Source of the DNA: Phialophora verrucosa
Lineage: Eukaryota > Ascomycota > Eurotiomycetes > Chaetothyriales > Herpotrichiellaceae
Direction of reading: 5' to 3'
DNA: 64,000 bases
Assembly (NCBI GenBank): GCA_002099365.1
Contig: MSED01000004.1
Span: 1,240,001-1,304,000, forward strand
Each line of letters begins with the position of its first letter. The stretch's first letter is position 1. The notes under the pieces were generated by a model. It saw only the letters and a program-made list of their open reading frames with translations. It did not search any database and had not been told where the DNA came from. Below, in pieces: positions 21,030 to 30,403 of this stretch. The position numbers were made by a program, and so were the translations under genes.

Positions 21030-23525
21030 CTAGATCCCCTGGAAATGGCTGTCCAAGAAGGAGAAAGTCTCCGACTGAAAATCATCGTCGATCGCGATAG
21101 GATCAAAATCCATGGCAAAGCCAAGGCTGCTGTTGCACACCATGAAAGGCTCATTGGCAGCCGAGCTCGAGAGGTTCCTAGGCGGTTGGTCGACAAAGTG
21201 GACGAGGCTTTCGTCCCTCATCGGGCCCCCTTCCGCTGTATTGATGACGCCGTGACTGGAGGTCGATGCGTAGGAAGAAGCAGGAAGCGGCGCGTCCGTA
21301 AAAGCACTACCTTGTGCTGTGGTCATGGCTGGGCGCATCTCGCTCCGCACAGGCAAGACATGTCGATCGGGATCTAGCAGTGGCGTTTGTGGTGGAGGAA
21401 TCCGGGAAGAGTATGAGCCCTCTGCATCGAAATGTCCCCGTGACACGGTACTCCTCCTGTCATGGGTGGCAGGGCGACCGTCCCAGTCAGAGTTCTGTTT
21501 GCCAGTCGTCGTGGCCTGGCCGAGACCTTCAGTCGAAGCGGACATGAAGTCCTGCGCGGGCATGGCGATCTGTGGCTGCACAGAGATGCCGGCTTTCCGA
21601 ATCACGGACGCGAGGAAACACACCGCAGCGTCGGCGGTGGCGTACATGGACCTCATAGCCTGCAAGACCTGCATGCTCTGGTTGAAACGGAAGATATTGG
21701 CATCACGTACATCTTCGTCGCCCGAGCGGATGTCCACCATGTGAGATAGACATGCCGCCAGGAGTGCCGTGATCCCATTGAGCCCCAGGAAACGGAATTG
21801 ATCGCGACGCAGCAGTCCATACGCAATCTTGGTGACGTTGCGTGCCGCGTCTTTGACCTTGGACCGGGATGCACTCTGCACGGCATGGGCATCTGCCGTG
21901 TCTGATAAGACCTGTAACGCTTGTGTGCGATGCAGTACATTGACCAACGTCAGGTGAGTCATGTTCAGCATGGCCCAGTGCACTTCAGAGCAGCTGTGCG
22001 AGCCCTCCTCTACTGTTGACGAGGCAATTCCGCAGATATTCGAACTGAGTGACCGAAGCCAGTCGTTGATTTCCTTGTCAAGCCTTTCCAATTCACCGAT
22101 GCGTTGCCCATCGCGCCTGGGTACTACCATCATCGTGTGTGGAATATCAGGGTGAGTGCTGAGCGTGGTATACTGGGACGACAGCACGTGTCCAATACAG
22201 ACACAGAGTTTCGCAAGCTCGATACACATGAGCGCGACACATTGATTTTCTTTCGCGTCTGGAGTCAGACGACGCCCATTTATCGAATCATCCAGTGGCT
22301 CGAGATCAAAGTCGGCCAAGGTGAGCATCGTTACGTCGAAGTCGGTGTCTCGCACCTGCATCGGTCGGCGAGTTCCAAGGGCAATCATCCGATCGCGGAT
22401 GTACAAGCTCCACCAAAGTCTCTTGCGGAAGCGTCGTTGGCGGTCAGAGCCACACGCTCTTGTCGGCTCACGATGGAGGCCAATGTTTCGGGCAGCCAAG
22501 AGAGCCTGCGCAGTCCAGTGCCAAGTGTCCTTCCCTTCGTTCCACTGGCTGTACCACGAACTCATCAGTAGCAATGATTGGAACACAGCTGCGCGGTCCG
22601 GTTCGACGTCGAATTCGTAGAGGAGTTTGACGCGATTATAAAAGACGGCGCGGGCTTGCTTGGCCGAGACGAAGCCCAGGCGAAGGACGAAATGCGGCTT
22701 GAGGGAGCTCAGTCCGGCAAACATGACGGCTTGGAACAGCAGGAGGCTGATGGGATTGTCGGTCCGCTCGTCCAAAGCCGCCTCGACGAACGACTTAAGG
22801 TCGAGTAGGGGCATGAATGGATGCACCGAGAATATATAGCCGCGGAGAATCTCAGCCCGCAGCTCTGCCTCAGGCACCGTGAATGCCCCTTTCATTACCA
22901 GAAAATCCAGATCTTCGCTTGGTATGCGGGTGGACAGCGGAGTAAAGAAGGCAGGAAGCGGCGCCATTTCCGCTAGACTTTGATGAGTCTGTACCGGGTT
23001 TGAGATGGCCGAGTGGGAATCGGGTCTGGTGCCATCGTGAGTCCGAGAGGGCGTGTGATCAGTCGTGCTATAGTCGTGCTCGTCGTTTTCAGCAAACGTA
23101 ACACACACCGGGACATCACAAGCTCCCGCTTGCTCCCTCGGCGTCGGCGTCGGCATCGTGCCATGGCTCGAGCTGTCGCCCTCACTCGTGGCACTTGAGG
23201 TCGGGTCGCTTGTCCGGACGGACCATTGCGACACAGGAGACTTGGGGATCTCGATTGTGCTTTTCTTCCGATCACAATTAACTCTGCCTCTCCTCGAGGC
23301 CAACACAATGCATTCCCTACTGTCGAGCCGGCAGTTTGTACAGCCAGCACTAACGAGGAGGACGTCGCACCGGACCTTTCTGATGCGACAATACTGACAT
23401 GCCTGGGCTGCGCGGTGCTTGGTCGCACGTCCCGTACCGGCTTCGTCTGGCACATGCTTTCGTTTCAAGGCCGCCGTCGGGGGAGTGGCGCTAGTCATCG
23501 GCCGGTCTTCTGGCGAGCGCATCAT
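21030..23525 (-). CDS. Zn2Cys6 transcription factor with fungal-specific domain
   Basis: Nuclear regulator of the Gal4 class, 831 aa from the ATG at 23525; apparently intronless. The binuclear zinc cluster reads CQYCRIRKVRC...CTNCRLDSREC (C-x2-C-x6-C-x8-C-x2-C-x6-C), the CTNCRLD type seen in FarB/CTF1-like regulators. It is preceded by a basic stretch (LKRKHVPDEAGTGRATKHR). The fungal-specific middle domain spans roughly residues 190-500 (IFSVHPFMPLLDLKSF, WHWTAQALLAARNIGLHREPT, KRLWWSLYIRDRMIALGTRRP). The C-terminus is Ser/Pro-rich and disordered and ends in an acidic, aromatic stretch that could activate transcription. Divergent from the alcohol dehydrogenase, with a tandem repeat about 300 bp upstream. 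It is the natural candidate regulator of the surrounding enzymes, by inference from position only. Confidence 0.92.
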   Translation of the reverse strand: MMRSPEDRPMTSATPPTAALKRKHVPDEAGTGRATKHRAAQACQYCRIRKVRCDVLLVSAGCTNCRLDSRECIVLASRRGRVNCDRKKSTIEIPKSPVSQWSVRTSDPTSSATSEGDSSSHGTMPTPTPREQAGACDVPVCVTFAENDEHDYSTTDHTPSRTHDGTRPDSHSAISNPVQTHQSLAEMAPLPAFFTPLSTRIPSEDLDFLVMKGAFTVPEAELRAEILRGYIFSVHPFMPLLDLKSFVEAALDERTDNPISLLLFQAVMFAGLSSLKPHFVLRLGFVSAKQARAVFYNRVKLLYEFDVEPDRAAVFQSLLLMSSWYSQWNEGKDTWHWTAQALLAARNIGLHREPTRACGSDRQRRFRKRLWWSLYIRDRMIALGTRRPMQVRDTDFDVTMLTLADFDLEPLDDSINGRRLTPDAKENQCVALMCIELAKLCVCIGHVLSSQYTTLSTHPDIPHTMMVVPRRDGQRIGELERLDKEINDWLRSLSSNICGIASSTVEEGSHSCSEVHWAMLNMTHLTLVNVLHRTQALQVLSDTADAHAVQSASRSKVKDAARNVTKIAYGLLRRDQFRFLGLNGITALLAACLSHMVDIRSGDEDVRDANIFRFNQSMQVLQAMRSMYATADAAVCFLASVIRKAGISVQPQIAMPAQDFMSASTEGLGQATTTGKQNSDWDGRPATHDRRSTVSRGHFDAEGSYSSRIPPPQTPLLDPDRHVLPVRSEMRPAMTTAQGSAFTDAPLPASSYASTSSHGVINTAEGGPMRDESLVHFVDQPPRNLSSSAANEPFMVCNSSLGFAMDFDPIAIDDDFQSETFSFLDSHFQGI

Positions 23526-23826
23526 GGCGAAGGGTGCATCGACACCCTGTCGGGCCGACAACGGAGACGATGGAACGGACAAGATTGGGAGGTGATTTCG
23601 AAGTTACTGAAGCAGTGTAGAACAATTATATGGCGGCGTATTGGCTTTGCGACACAATCTGGCGTTCACCCAAGATCATGCCTGGTCGACACGCCAGGCT
23701 TGCCGACTTCAAGTTGGGAGGGTGGAGGAGGGAAAGCGAGTGCGGGGAATGCGAGCGGGCGACGCGGGGTTTACTCTGGGGGCCTTCTAGGCTTGCTCTC
23801 CCACCCGGGGTTGGCTCGTTGGGAGG

Positions 23827-23950
23827 AACTTGCAGGCGGTTGGGAACTTGCAGGCGGTTGGGAACTTGCAGGCGGTTGGGAACTTGCAGGCGGTTGGGAA
23901 CTTGCAGGCGGTTGGGAACTTGCAGGCGGTTGGGAACTTGCAGGCGGTTG
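23827..23950. repeat. 18-bp minisatellite, seven units
   Basis: Seven near-perfect tandem copies of AACTTGCAGGCGGTTGGG, at 18-bp spacing from 23827, the last cut short at 23950. Because 18 is a multiple of three, several frames stay open through it; these are artefacts. A lone partial copy (GAACTTGCAG) occurs near 23989. Lies about 300 bp before the regulator's ATG. Confidence 0.97.
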
Positions 23951-24262
23951 ACATGAGAGACCCATGGGCATCTCTTTGCTCATCTTGTGAACTTGCAGCA
24001 ACCAGCATCACTCGAACGCCTCGAGGGGCTCAGCTTCCTCCGCGCCCCTCCATGTAAATGAGGTGGGCGATCTTGACCGGACATCGCTTCTAGTGCTGCA
24101 TCAGTCACTATTGGTGAAACAGACCAAAATGTGAATGCTCACGCACTATTTTGTGCCGAGTAATGCACTCTTCAACGATCACAACAGGATATACTCTGTA
24201 CTCGTGGGACAGCAGATCGAAGACCGAGCGACCTGCCAGATGGACGCTGAATCACCGCCATG

Positions 24263-24289
24263 CCGCGGCAATGCCCATTACCGCGGCAA
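24263..24289. promoter_or_regulatory. Paired CCGCGGCAA sites, candidate Zn2Cys6 binding
   Basis: CCGCGGCAA occurs at 24263-24271 and again at 24281-24289. CCG-CGG is the everted half-site arrangement bound by many Zn2Cys6 proteins, and the pair lies about 255-280 bp before the alcohol dehydrogenase start. Binding by the adjacent regulator is inference. Confidence 0.3.
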
Positions 24290-24542
24290 CAAAGCTACCC
24301 TGCACCATTTGGCGGACCCCGGGATCAAGTTTCGCGGCTTTCTCATCGCTCCTCGGTCATTGCCAGGCCATCTATGGCGGGGGAATCTCCAGTCTCGCTG
24401 AGACGGGTCCCAAGACCCATGCTGGGTCCAAATAAGTCTCGCGTATCCCTGCAAAATATCTGGAGGAATCAGACCTCTCGATGGGGCGCGACGTAGCAGC
24501 CAGGACTGAATTGAGCCCGGCCCTTAGTGCGTGTCAGCAAGC

Positions 24543-25642
24543 ATGAGCTCTTCGACAGCAACCATGAAGGCTGGCCAATGGGATCCTAAACAGCAAAAGG
24601 CCGTCGTCAACATTATCCCCATCCCAGAGCCCGGTCCGAACGAGATATTGGTCAAGATTACCTCCGCGTCTTTATGCCATACCGACATCATCGCAATCGA
24701 AAGGCCAAACATACAAGAGGCGTTCACGCCAGGACACGAAGGCGTTGGAATCGTCGACCGGATTCATCCATCCGCCAAAGGGAAGGGATACGAGGTCGGC
24801 GACGCTATCGGCTTTCTCTACATTCTCGGCTGCTGTTTCGAATGCGAGGCCTGTATGGTTCATAACCTTCTCTGCCTGAATGGTAAAGCTGAACTCTCCG
24901 GCTTCACCAAACCCGGGTTTTTTGCCGAGTACGCCATCGTCGACTATCGAAATTGTATTCATCTGCCCAAGAATTGGAGCCTACAGACGAGCTCGGTCTT
25001 CTTTTGCGCTGGATTGACCTGTAAGATGCTTTCCTCCCAGAGCTCCCATGGTTTCTCTGTTGACGAATATCCCTACCAGCTTTTCACGCCGTGAACTCAT
25101 GTGAGCTTAAGCCTGGCCAGTGGCTCGGGGTGATTGGGGCGGGAGGACTAGGTCAGATTGCGACTCAATATGCGAAAGCGATGAGGCTTAACGTCGTCGC
25201 TATCGATATCAACGACAAGACACTAGAAGTGTGTCAAGCCCAGGGGGCCGATGCCATTTTCAACTCGAGGACCGACCCGGAATATGTGACCAAGGTTAAA
25301 GATTTGACGGGAATCGGTGTCCATGCCGCCGCCGTCTTTAGTAATGCCAAGGTTGCCTACACAAATGCCCCGCGCATCATCCGGACAGGGGGGCTTCTCA
25401 TGGTCATTGGATTGCCATACGAGCCACTGGAGATCCCGGCTATGGACCTAGCTTTGGCCAAATATCGCGTCAAGAGCGAAGGTCCAGGAATTCCTCAAAG
25501 GTTAAAGCAGGCGGTGGATTTTTCGGCCAAGCATAACATTGTTCCCGAGGTCGGACTGAGGAAGCTGGAGGAGCTGGATGATATGATCAGCGAGATGCGC
25601 GCGGGAACGGCGACCAAGAGAATGGCTGTCACATTTATATAG
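24543..25642 (+). CDS. Zinc-dependent alcohol dehydrogenase (MDR family)
   Basis: NAD(P)-dependent oxidation of alcohols or reduction of aldehydes. Two exons: 24543-25020 and 25080-25642, with a 59-nt intron (GTAAGA...CTACCAG) that restores FCAGLTSFHAVNSC; 346 aa, typical of fungal tetrameric ADHs. Catalytic zinc ligands: Cys in SASLCHTD, then GHEGVG, and Cys in FFCAGLT. Structural-zinc cysteines lie in GCCFECEACMVHNLLC. The nucleotide-binding glycines are VIGAGGLGQIATQYAKA and the fold's acidic end is AIDIND, which favours NAD over NADP. No targeting signal, so cytosolic. Divergent from the Zn2Cys6 gene, which probably co-regulates it. Confidence 0.93.
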
Positions 25643-26144
25643 ACGAGTCGTACGGAGTAATGAGTACGGAGAATGATCTGACCCCGTCGTCGCCGTGCTG
25701 CCGTCGAGCCGTGATATCTAAAAGCGGCCATATTTCGCCTACCAAGCTATCTTCTGATCGCTGTGCTGGCTTGATATCCGTTTACCAATCGTTAATATTT
25801 ATCTGTCCTCACCAGTGCCTCTCCGGAAGCTGCTCAACTTCGCTAATCAGATGCCTCAGTGTAGGCACAAATATGACGACTTGAAAGCGCCATTCTGTTA
25901 TCCAGGAAAATAGGTACGCGAGCGCCAATGGGCAAAGGTTGAGGTTGCCCTATTCGCAAAATGTTGGAACTGAATAGAAGCTATCTATCGAAAAAAGAGC
26001 TAAGAGGAACAAGACAAGACCTCTGTATCCACGAAAGTCCACTTTCAATGAGCCAGTATATCCATAACAGTGATAAAGGTTCAGGAAGGGAGAGCCCGGC
26101 TCAGACAAGAGTCTTGCCAAGGAAAGAACCATGACACCCTTTGC
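25643..26144. other. Intergenic region
   Basis: 3' flank of the alcohol dehydrogenase, with the word TACGGAGTA at 25651-25659. No gene seen. Confidence 0.4.
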
Positions 26145-27128
26145 TCAGATCCAGCCTCCCTCAAGATTAGAGGTGATATTTCTGGCAGCCTCTCTTGTTC
26201 CCATTTCCAGCTCAAAGCGATGATGTTCGATAACCTTGTCGCCGTTCTTGGAGATCATGGAATCTTCAAGATCCTTGTGCCAAACCACAGTGCCGTCCGC
26301 GAGCATTGAAATCTATGAGCCTACCTTCTTGATTCCTTCAAGTATTGACATCGTACCCATACTGTGCTGCTCGTTGAAGAGCCAAAGGGACCCGCTAGGG
26401 GCGTTCGTTGCAATGGATAATCCAAAATTCTTATGACTTTGACTGACTGCGTTCTGAACCAATTGAGGAAGATCCATTTCCTTGAACAGCGCTGGGGGGC
26501 GGTATTTAGGACAGTCGACCCATGTCGACGCAACATAACCACGCTGATGGGTTGCTACTCGACGGTGGTGTACTGCAACATTACCTCGGGAGTGGAGAAA
26601 GATTCGAAGCATTTCAATTTCTGTTTGCTCTGTCGGATCAGGCAGCTAGCTTTCGATGATGCGTCCGGAGAGGAAGTGGAGGAAGGTGAGGTCTCCTAGA
26701 TCAGGGTCTTCGATCTCAGCGTAGTCCGATATTGCGCGCATTCCCAGAGCATGGGAATTAGTATGAGCCAGTTTCGTCTCAACAAGAGCTTGTAAGGGAC
26801 CTGCTTCACGACTCCGTGTATAAAAGAGCCTAGCGAGATAGCGTGTCAGATCGCTTGGGTCTCCCTACGAGCATCCCGGTGCGCGGATCGACTTTCACGC
26901 ATTGAGCTTTTTCCTCGGGATCAATCGATCCGAGATCTATACAAGCCGGATAGACCTTGAGTATGTCAATCCTTGCAGAGTCCAAATTCGATCAAACCAG
27001 GAGCTGCAGCCGGTGGAGTCCAAGCAGCTGAGCATTGGGTCATGGTGTTGCGACTCATTCGTGTCATTACTTTCCAAGTGGGGAAAGATTTTGTTGAATG
27101 CGTTGCTCCTGTAGATCCCGCTTTTCAA
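26145..27128 (-). pseudogene. HET-like protein remnant with five in-frame stops
   Basis: A single reading frame runs for 328 codons from 27128 to a final TGA at 26145. It is interrupted by five stops (four TAG, one TGA) but by no frameshift. Sequence between the stops reads like protein: SSWFDRIWTLQGLTYSRSIRLV is very close to the W-x-R-x-W-T-L-Q signature of HET (heterokaryon incompatibility) domains. It is followed by DLTRYLARLFYTRSREAGP, DPDLGDLTFLHFLSGRIIES, FGLSIATNAPSGSLWLFNEQHS and GDKVIEHHRFELEMGT. Stops of the TAG kind are those produced from CAG by C-to-T change, so RIP is a plausible cause. The 5' end is uncertain. The HET assignment rests on one motif. Confidence 0.5.
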
Positions 27129-27300
27129 GATGCTCTATCCTCTGTCTGAGTACGTGCGAGCGAGAGAGCGAGAAGCCAGAGTCAGACTGAGCAGGAGTCA
27201 GGCCTACGGAAAATACAGTGCCCTCGCGGCACCGTTTGAGGAGTGACTGCCCGAACACGGCGGGAGATGGAGATGGCCATTCATTCTCGATATTTCTAAC

Positions 27301-29463
27301 TCACTCCCACAACGACCAGCCTTCCCTGCGCGGTAACCTCAACCTCTGGGCCCAGCCTTTCCACCCTTGTGCGCGGTGTCTGTCGTTCGATCCCAGCGCC
27401 CTCGATGCACTCGCGCTGGGACTCGGACTGCTGAGCATGTACTCCCACTTGAGGTGGCCGTCGACATAGAGGCTATATTTTAAGACACTTTGCGGTCCTG
27501 TGGCCCCGCCGCCGCCGGCGCGTCCGAGGTTCCGAATTTCCACCACCCCGACTTTACTGTTCCCATCGGGGATGTACGTGATCGGGACGTCCTCATCGTC
27601 GATCTGCCGGAAGGTGCGGAAGGGGAGGTAGAACATCGACAAAGGGCCGCATGAGAATTCGTGCGGTCCTGCCGCGGGCGTTTGATCACGCTGAATGGGG
27701 ATAGGGACGGCCGTATCTGTGGCGTCGGCGGAAGAAGGAGAAAATGAGGGCGCAGAGACCGGCTCAGCTGTAGCACGGTCTAGCGAGATCACAGGCGGGG
27801 GATACCTTATTGCTGCGAACTCGTGTCTGTCCCCAGAGAGGATGATCACGCGGATGCCCAGTTCGCGCTCCGCGTCGTGCATGGCTTGAAGGATCTGCGC
27901 TCGTTCGCCGAGGAAGCCGCCCCACGTGTCGTGGGTGCCGAAGCGCCAGTTCTTCGTGAAGGGGACGGAGCTGGCGATGATTTTCCAGTGTATATGCTGT
28001 GGTTCCGGGGTGGAGAGGTAGGTTAGCAGGGAGGAGAGCTGTTGAGCGCCGAGCATGCTGTGGGGATTGGGGCTGGATGATTCCCGGAAGGATCCAGAGG
28101 CTAGGTCGTTAGACAAGGGCAGTGGCGAGGATGAGGTTGATTTTGGTTCGGGGTCAGTGCGGTACCGGCGGGTGTCGAGCATGAAGAACGAGGCCGGACC
28201 GTGCGAGAATTGAAAGTACGTCGTGTTGCTGTCTAGGCCCACGGGAGCTCCTGGCGGAACGGGTGGATTCACCGAGACGTGATAATGGATGAAGGGGTCT
28301 GAGGCCGCAGGGAAGGGATCAGTCTCGTTGCCGGCAGACCAGTCATTTGCGATCTCGTGGTCGTCGAGTGTGTTAATCCAGGGTAAAGTGTCGAGGCCCG
28401 GCAGCGACCACGAGGGGGATGCATACACACGGCGGTACTCTGCCCGATAATGCGTCAACGAGGAAGACAGACGGATTGGCACGTCGACGTAGATAAAGTC
28501 GCCCAGGAAGAGCATAAATGCGGCTGGAGAGGGTAAGGAGCGGACAACCTTTGACAGGTAGCTGAAGCCGTGGATTGCCAGCGAATGCGCATTGACCCGG
28601 TATGGGAAATTGGACTTGATGCACGACGAGGTGAGGAAGGTCAAGCTGTTCGCCGCGTCCGAGTACGGTGCTGGTGCTGTCGTGAACGTCCCGGACTTGT
28701 CATTGGAAAGCGAATAGATGTATTTTCTTGAAGGCTGGAGACCGTCAAAGGTGAGCGCATAAGTGTAATCGGTGTCCGAGCCCATCCAATATATCGTGTC
28801 GGTTGTCTTCCATTGTGTCTTGTCGGCCGGCGACAGGTAGACGTATATAGGGAATTGAGCTGGATCTGGCTCCCTGATCAACACTTTTGCAGACGTGGTG
28901 TCGACAAAACCAACTCGCGTGAAGCTCAAGTCTTTCTCCGCGTGAAGGAGAGGTCCCCGGAAGACCAGATCCAAGGTGAACAATGCTAGCAGAACATTCG
29001 CTGCAATTGCCATGTAGCTCCTTGCGGGGTGACGCCAGTTTGGTATCCCAAACAGGAGGGTTTTGAACAGAGTTTTTTCGTCCTCGTATAATGCAGGCTC
29101 TTCAAGGTCGTGTGCGACCTGCGCGTCTTGCCCGTCAGGCTTCTCGTTCTCGTTCTCGTTCTCATTCTCATTCTCATTCTCATCCTCGTCCGCATGTGGG
29201 AACAGCTTAGGAAATGCTTCGTGCAGCGTCGGTCTGCTTGAGCCGAATGCTCCGGACTGACCGAAGACGGTGGCCAGATAGATGGCCAGCGCTGTCAGTA
29301 CGGTCGGAGGCCAGGGCCAACCAGGGATCTATTACCAGAGTCAATAAGTCGGGCTTAAGCTCGCGGTGGTCGTTGGAGTGCGCACCCATCTCAGGAAGAC
29401 GAAGGCAGCAAGCCGTACTATAAATGAGCTCGTCCCAGCGACAATTTCTGGTCTGGACGGCAT
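27301..29463 (-). CDS. PhoD-like metallophosphatase, membrane-anchored
   Basis: Alkaline-phosphatase-D-type metallophosphoesterase. Two exons: 29463-29386 and 29328-27301, with a 57-nt intron (GTGCGC...GTAATAG); 701 aa. The first exon gives MPSRPEIVAGTSSF and the start of a membrane helix that continues across the splice (FVFLRW|IPGWPWPP...LAIYLATVFG). A second helix (MAIAANVLLALFTLDLVF, about residues 132-149) follows an acidic linker containing an Asp/Glu-Asn repeat. The metal-site motifs are in order: SSCIKSNFPYR, LFLGDFIYVD, NTLDDHEIANDW, FFMLDTRRYR and ILSGDRHEFAA. A Pro/Ser-rich insert lies after the last motif. The start is chosen for helix continuity. Probably an endomembrane or surface phosphatase. 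Confidence 0.93.
29149..29200. repeat. 6-bp tandem repeat coding (Glu-Asn)n
   Basis: Tandem GARAAY hexamers on the minus strand, about eight units, encoding alternating Glu-Asn in the linker between the two membrane helices of the PhoD-like protein. Two sub-blocks differ in the third base (AAT then AAC), which suggests expansion by slippage. Confidence 0.9.
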
Positions 29464-29878
29464 CGTGATGGTTGAAGAAGCTGCTTTCACTGCCTAGGCA
29501 GCGACGAGCCATGAATTTCACATCGCTGTTCAAAAGTTGGTCAGGTATGAAGCAGGCTTGTGGCATACGAGTCCACGTCGGTTTGGTGTGTCAATGACGC
29601 AGCGGGCAGGGATTGGAAAACATTCGCGTCCGATAGGTCGACGGCGACACCTCGAATCAAGAGCCCAGTAACTAAACAATGACGGGCATGCATGAGCTTG
29701 GAGAAGGGAATCCCATCATATCATTAAGGTGTCACCATGACTTTCGAAGACATTGTCATCTTATGAGTATCAAAGAAGCTCCCTACGCCCCCGAATTGCT
29801 TTCAGTCCCGACGGCCACAGAAACACGACATGTCCAAGCACTAGCACGCACTAACATCTTCTTAACCAAGGATGCTCG
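29464..29878. other. Intergenic region
   Basis: About 415 bp upstream of the PhoD-like gene and downstream of the small secreted protein gene, both on the minus strand. Nothing recognised. Confidence 0.4.
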
Positions 29879-30403
29879 TCAGTTGCCATTCATACTGTAG
29901 AAGGTGACGTCGCTGCTGGGACCATCAAAGCTCCCACCGATTGCCCAATTTTGATAACCGCCATCGCCCACGAGGTTGAATGTGCCATGATCGAAGACCC
30001 AGACCTCGTACCCCTTTGTGAAGCCTAGACCAATATCCATCTCGACATGTGCATGAGTCGCATCCCAGAGATCGTAGCCGCAATCTTGATTGTGAAAGAC
30101 GAGGACGTTCATCGTGGGATATTGATCTCGGAGGTTTGACACGATGCCTTGCGTAAATTGTCCTTCGGCTTCGTCGATGTCGCCGTCGATAAGGTCGATC
30201 AAGGCCTCGATGCCTTCAATCACGGCCTTGGCGGCGTTGATAATTACAGCAACATCAACGAGTATCTGTATTTGGCGTCTGTCGACCGAGGTTTCGCGGT
30301 CTGGCCTGGCAGGATGATGGACGTTCCCAGCAGGTGCTCCCATCGAGATGCTGAAGAAGGTGGTAATCGAGGCGAAGAGGTAAAGGAAGGATGGAAGATG
30401 CAT
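29879..30403 (-). CDS. Small secreted protein of unknown function
   Basis: 174 aa, one exon. The first 22 residues form a signal peptide (hydrophobic YLFASITTFFSISMG then AP-A). A dibasic RR at about residue 42-43 after a charged stretch is a possible kexin cleavage site, giving a mature domain of about 130 residues. The mature part starts with an amphipathic helix (DVAVIINAAKAVIEGIEALIDLID) and ends in a compact beta-rich domain with HNQDCGYDLWDATHAHVEMDI, YEVWVFDHGTFNL and VGDGGYQNWAIGGSFDG. I recall similar YxVWVFDxGxFNLxGDGGYxNWA segments in uncharacterised, stress-induced fungal proteins, but cannot give a function. Could act as an effector or surface protein. Confidence 0.8.
   Translation of the reverse strand: MHLPSFLYLFASITTFFSISMGAPAGNVHHPARPDRETSVDRRQIQILVDVAVIINAAKAVIEGIEALIDLIDGDIDEAEGQFTQGIVSNLRDQYPTMNVLVFHNQDCGYDLWDATHAHVEMDIGLGFTKGYEVWVFDHGTFNLVGDGGYQNWAIGGSFDGPSSDVTFYSMNGN

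Larger units (their letters stand above)
23526..24542. other. Divergent promoter region of the regulator and alcohol dehydrogenase
   Basis: About 1 kb shared upstream region containing the 18-bp minisatellite (23827-23950), two CCGCGGCAA words (24263 and 24281) and one CCTCGG (24351-24356). All other open frames here are by-products of the 18-bp periodicity. Confidence 0.5.

Noticed and set aside
23630..24057. Four overlapping repeat-peptide frames through the minisatellite
   Set aside because: Stay open only because the unit is 18 bp; both strands and several frames do so equally, and no flanking coding signal exists.
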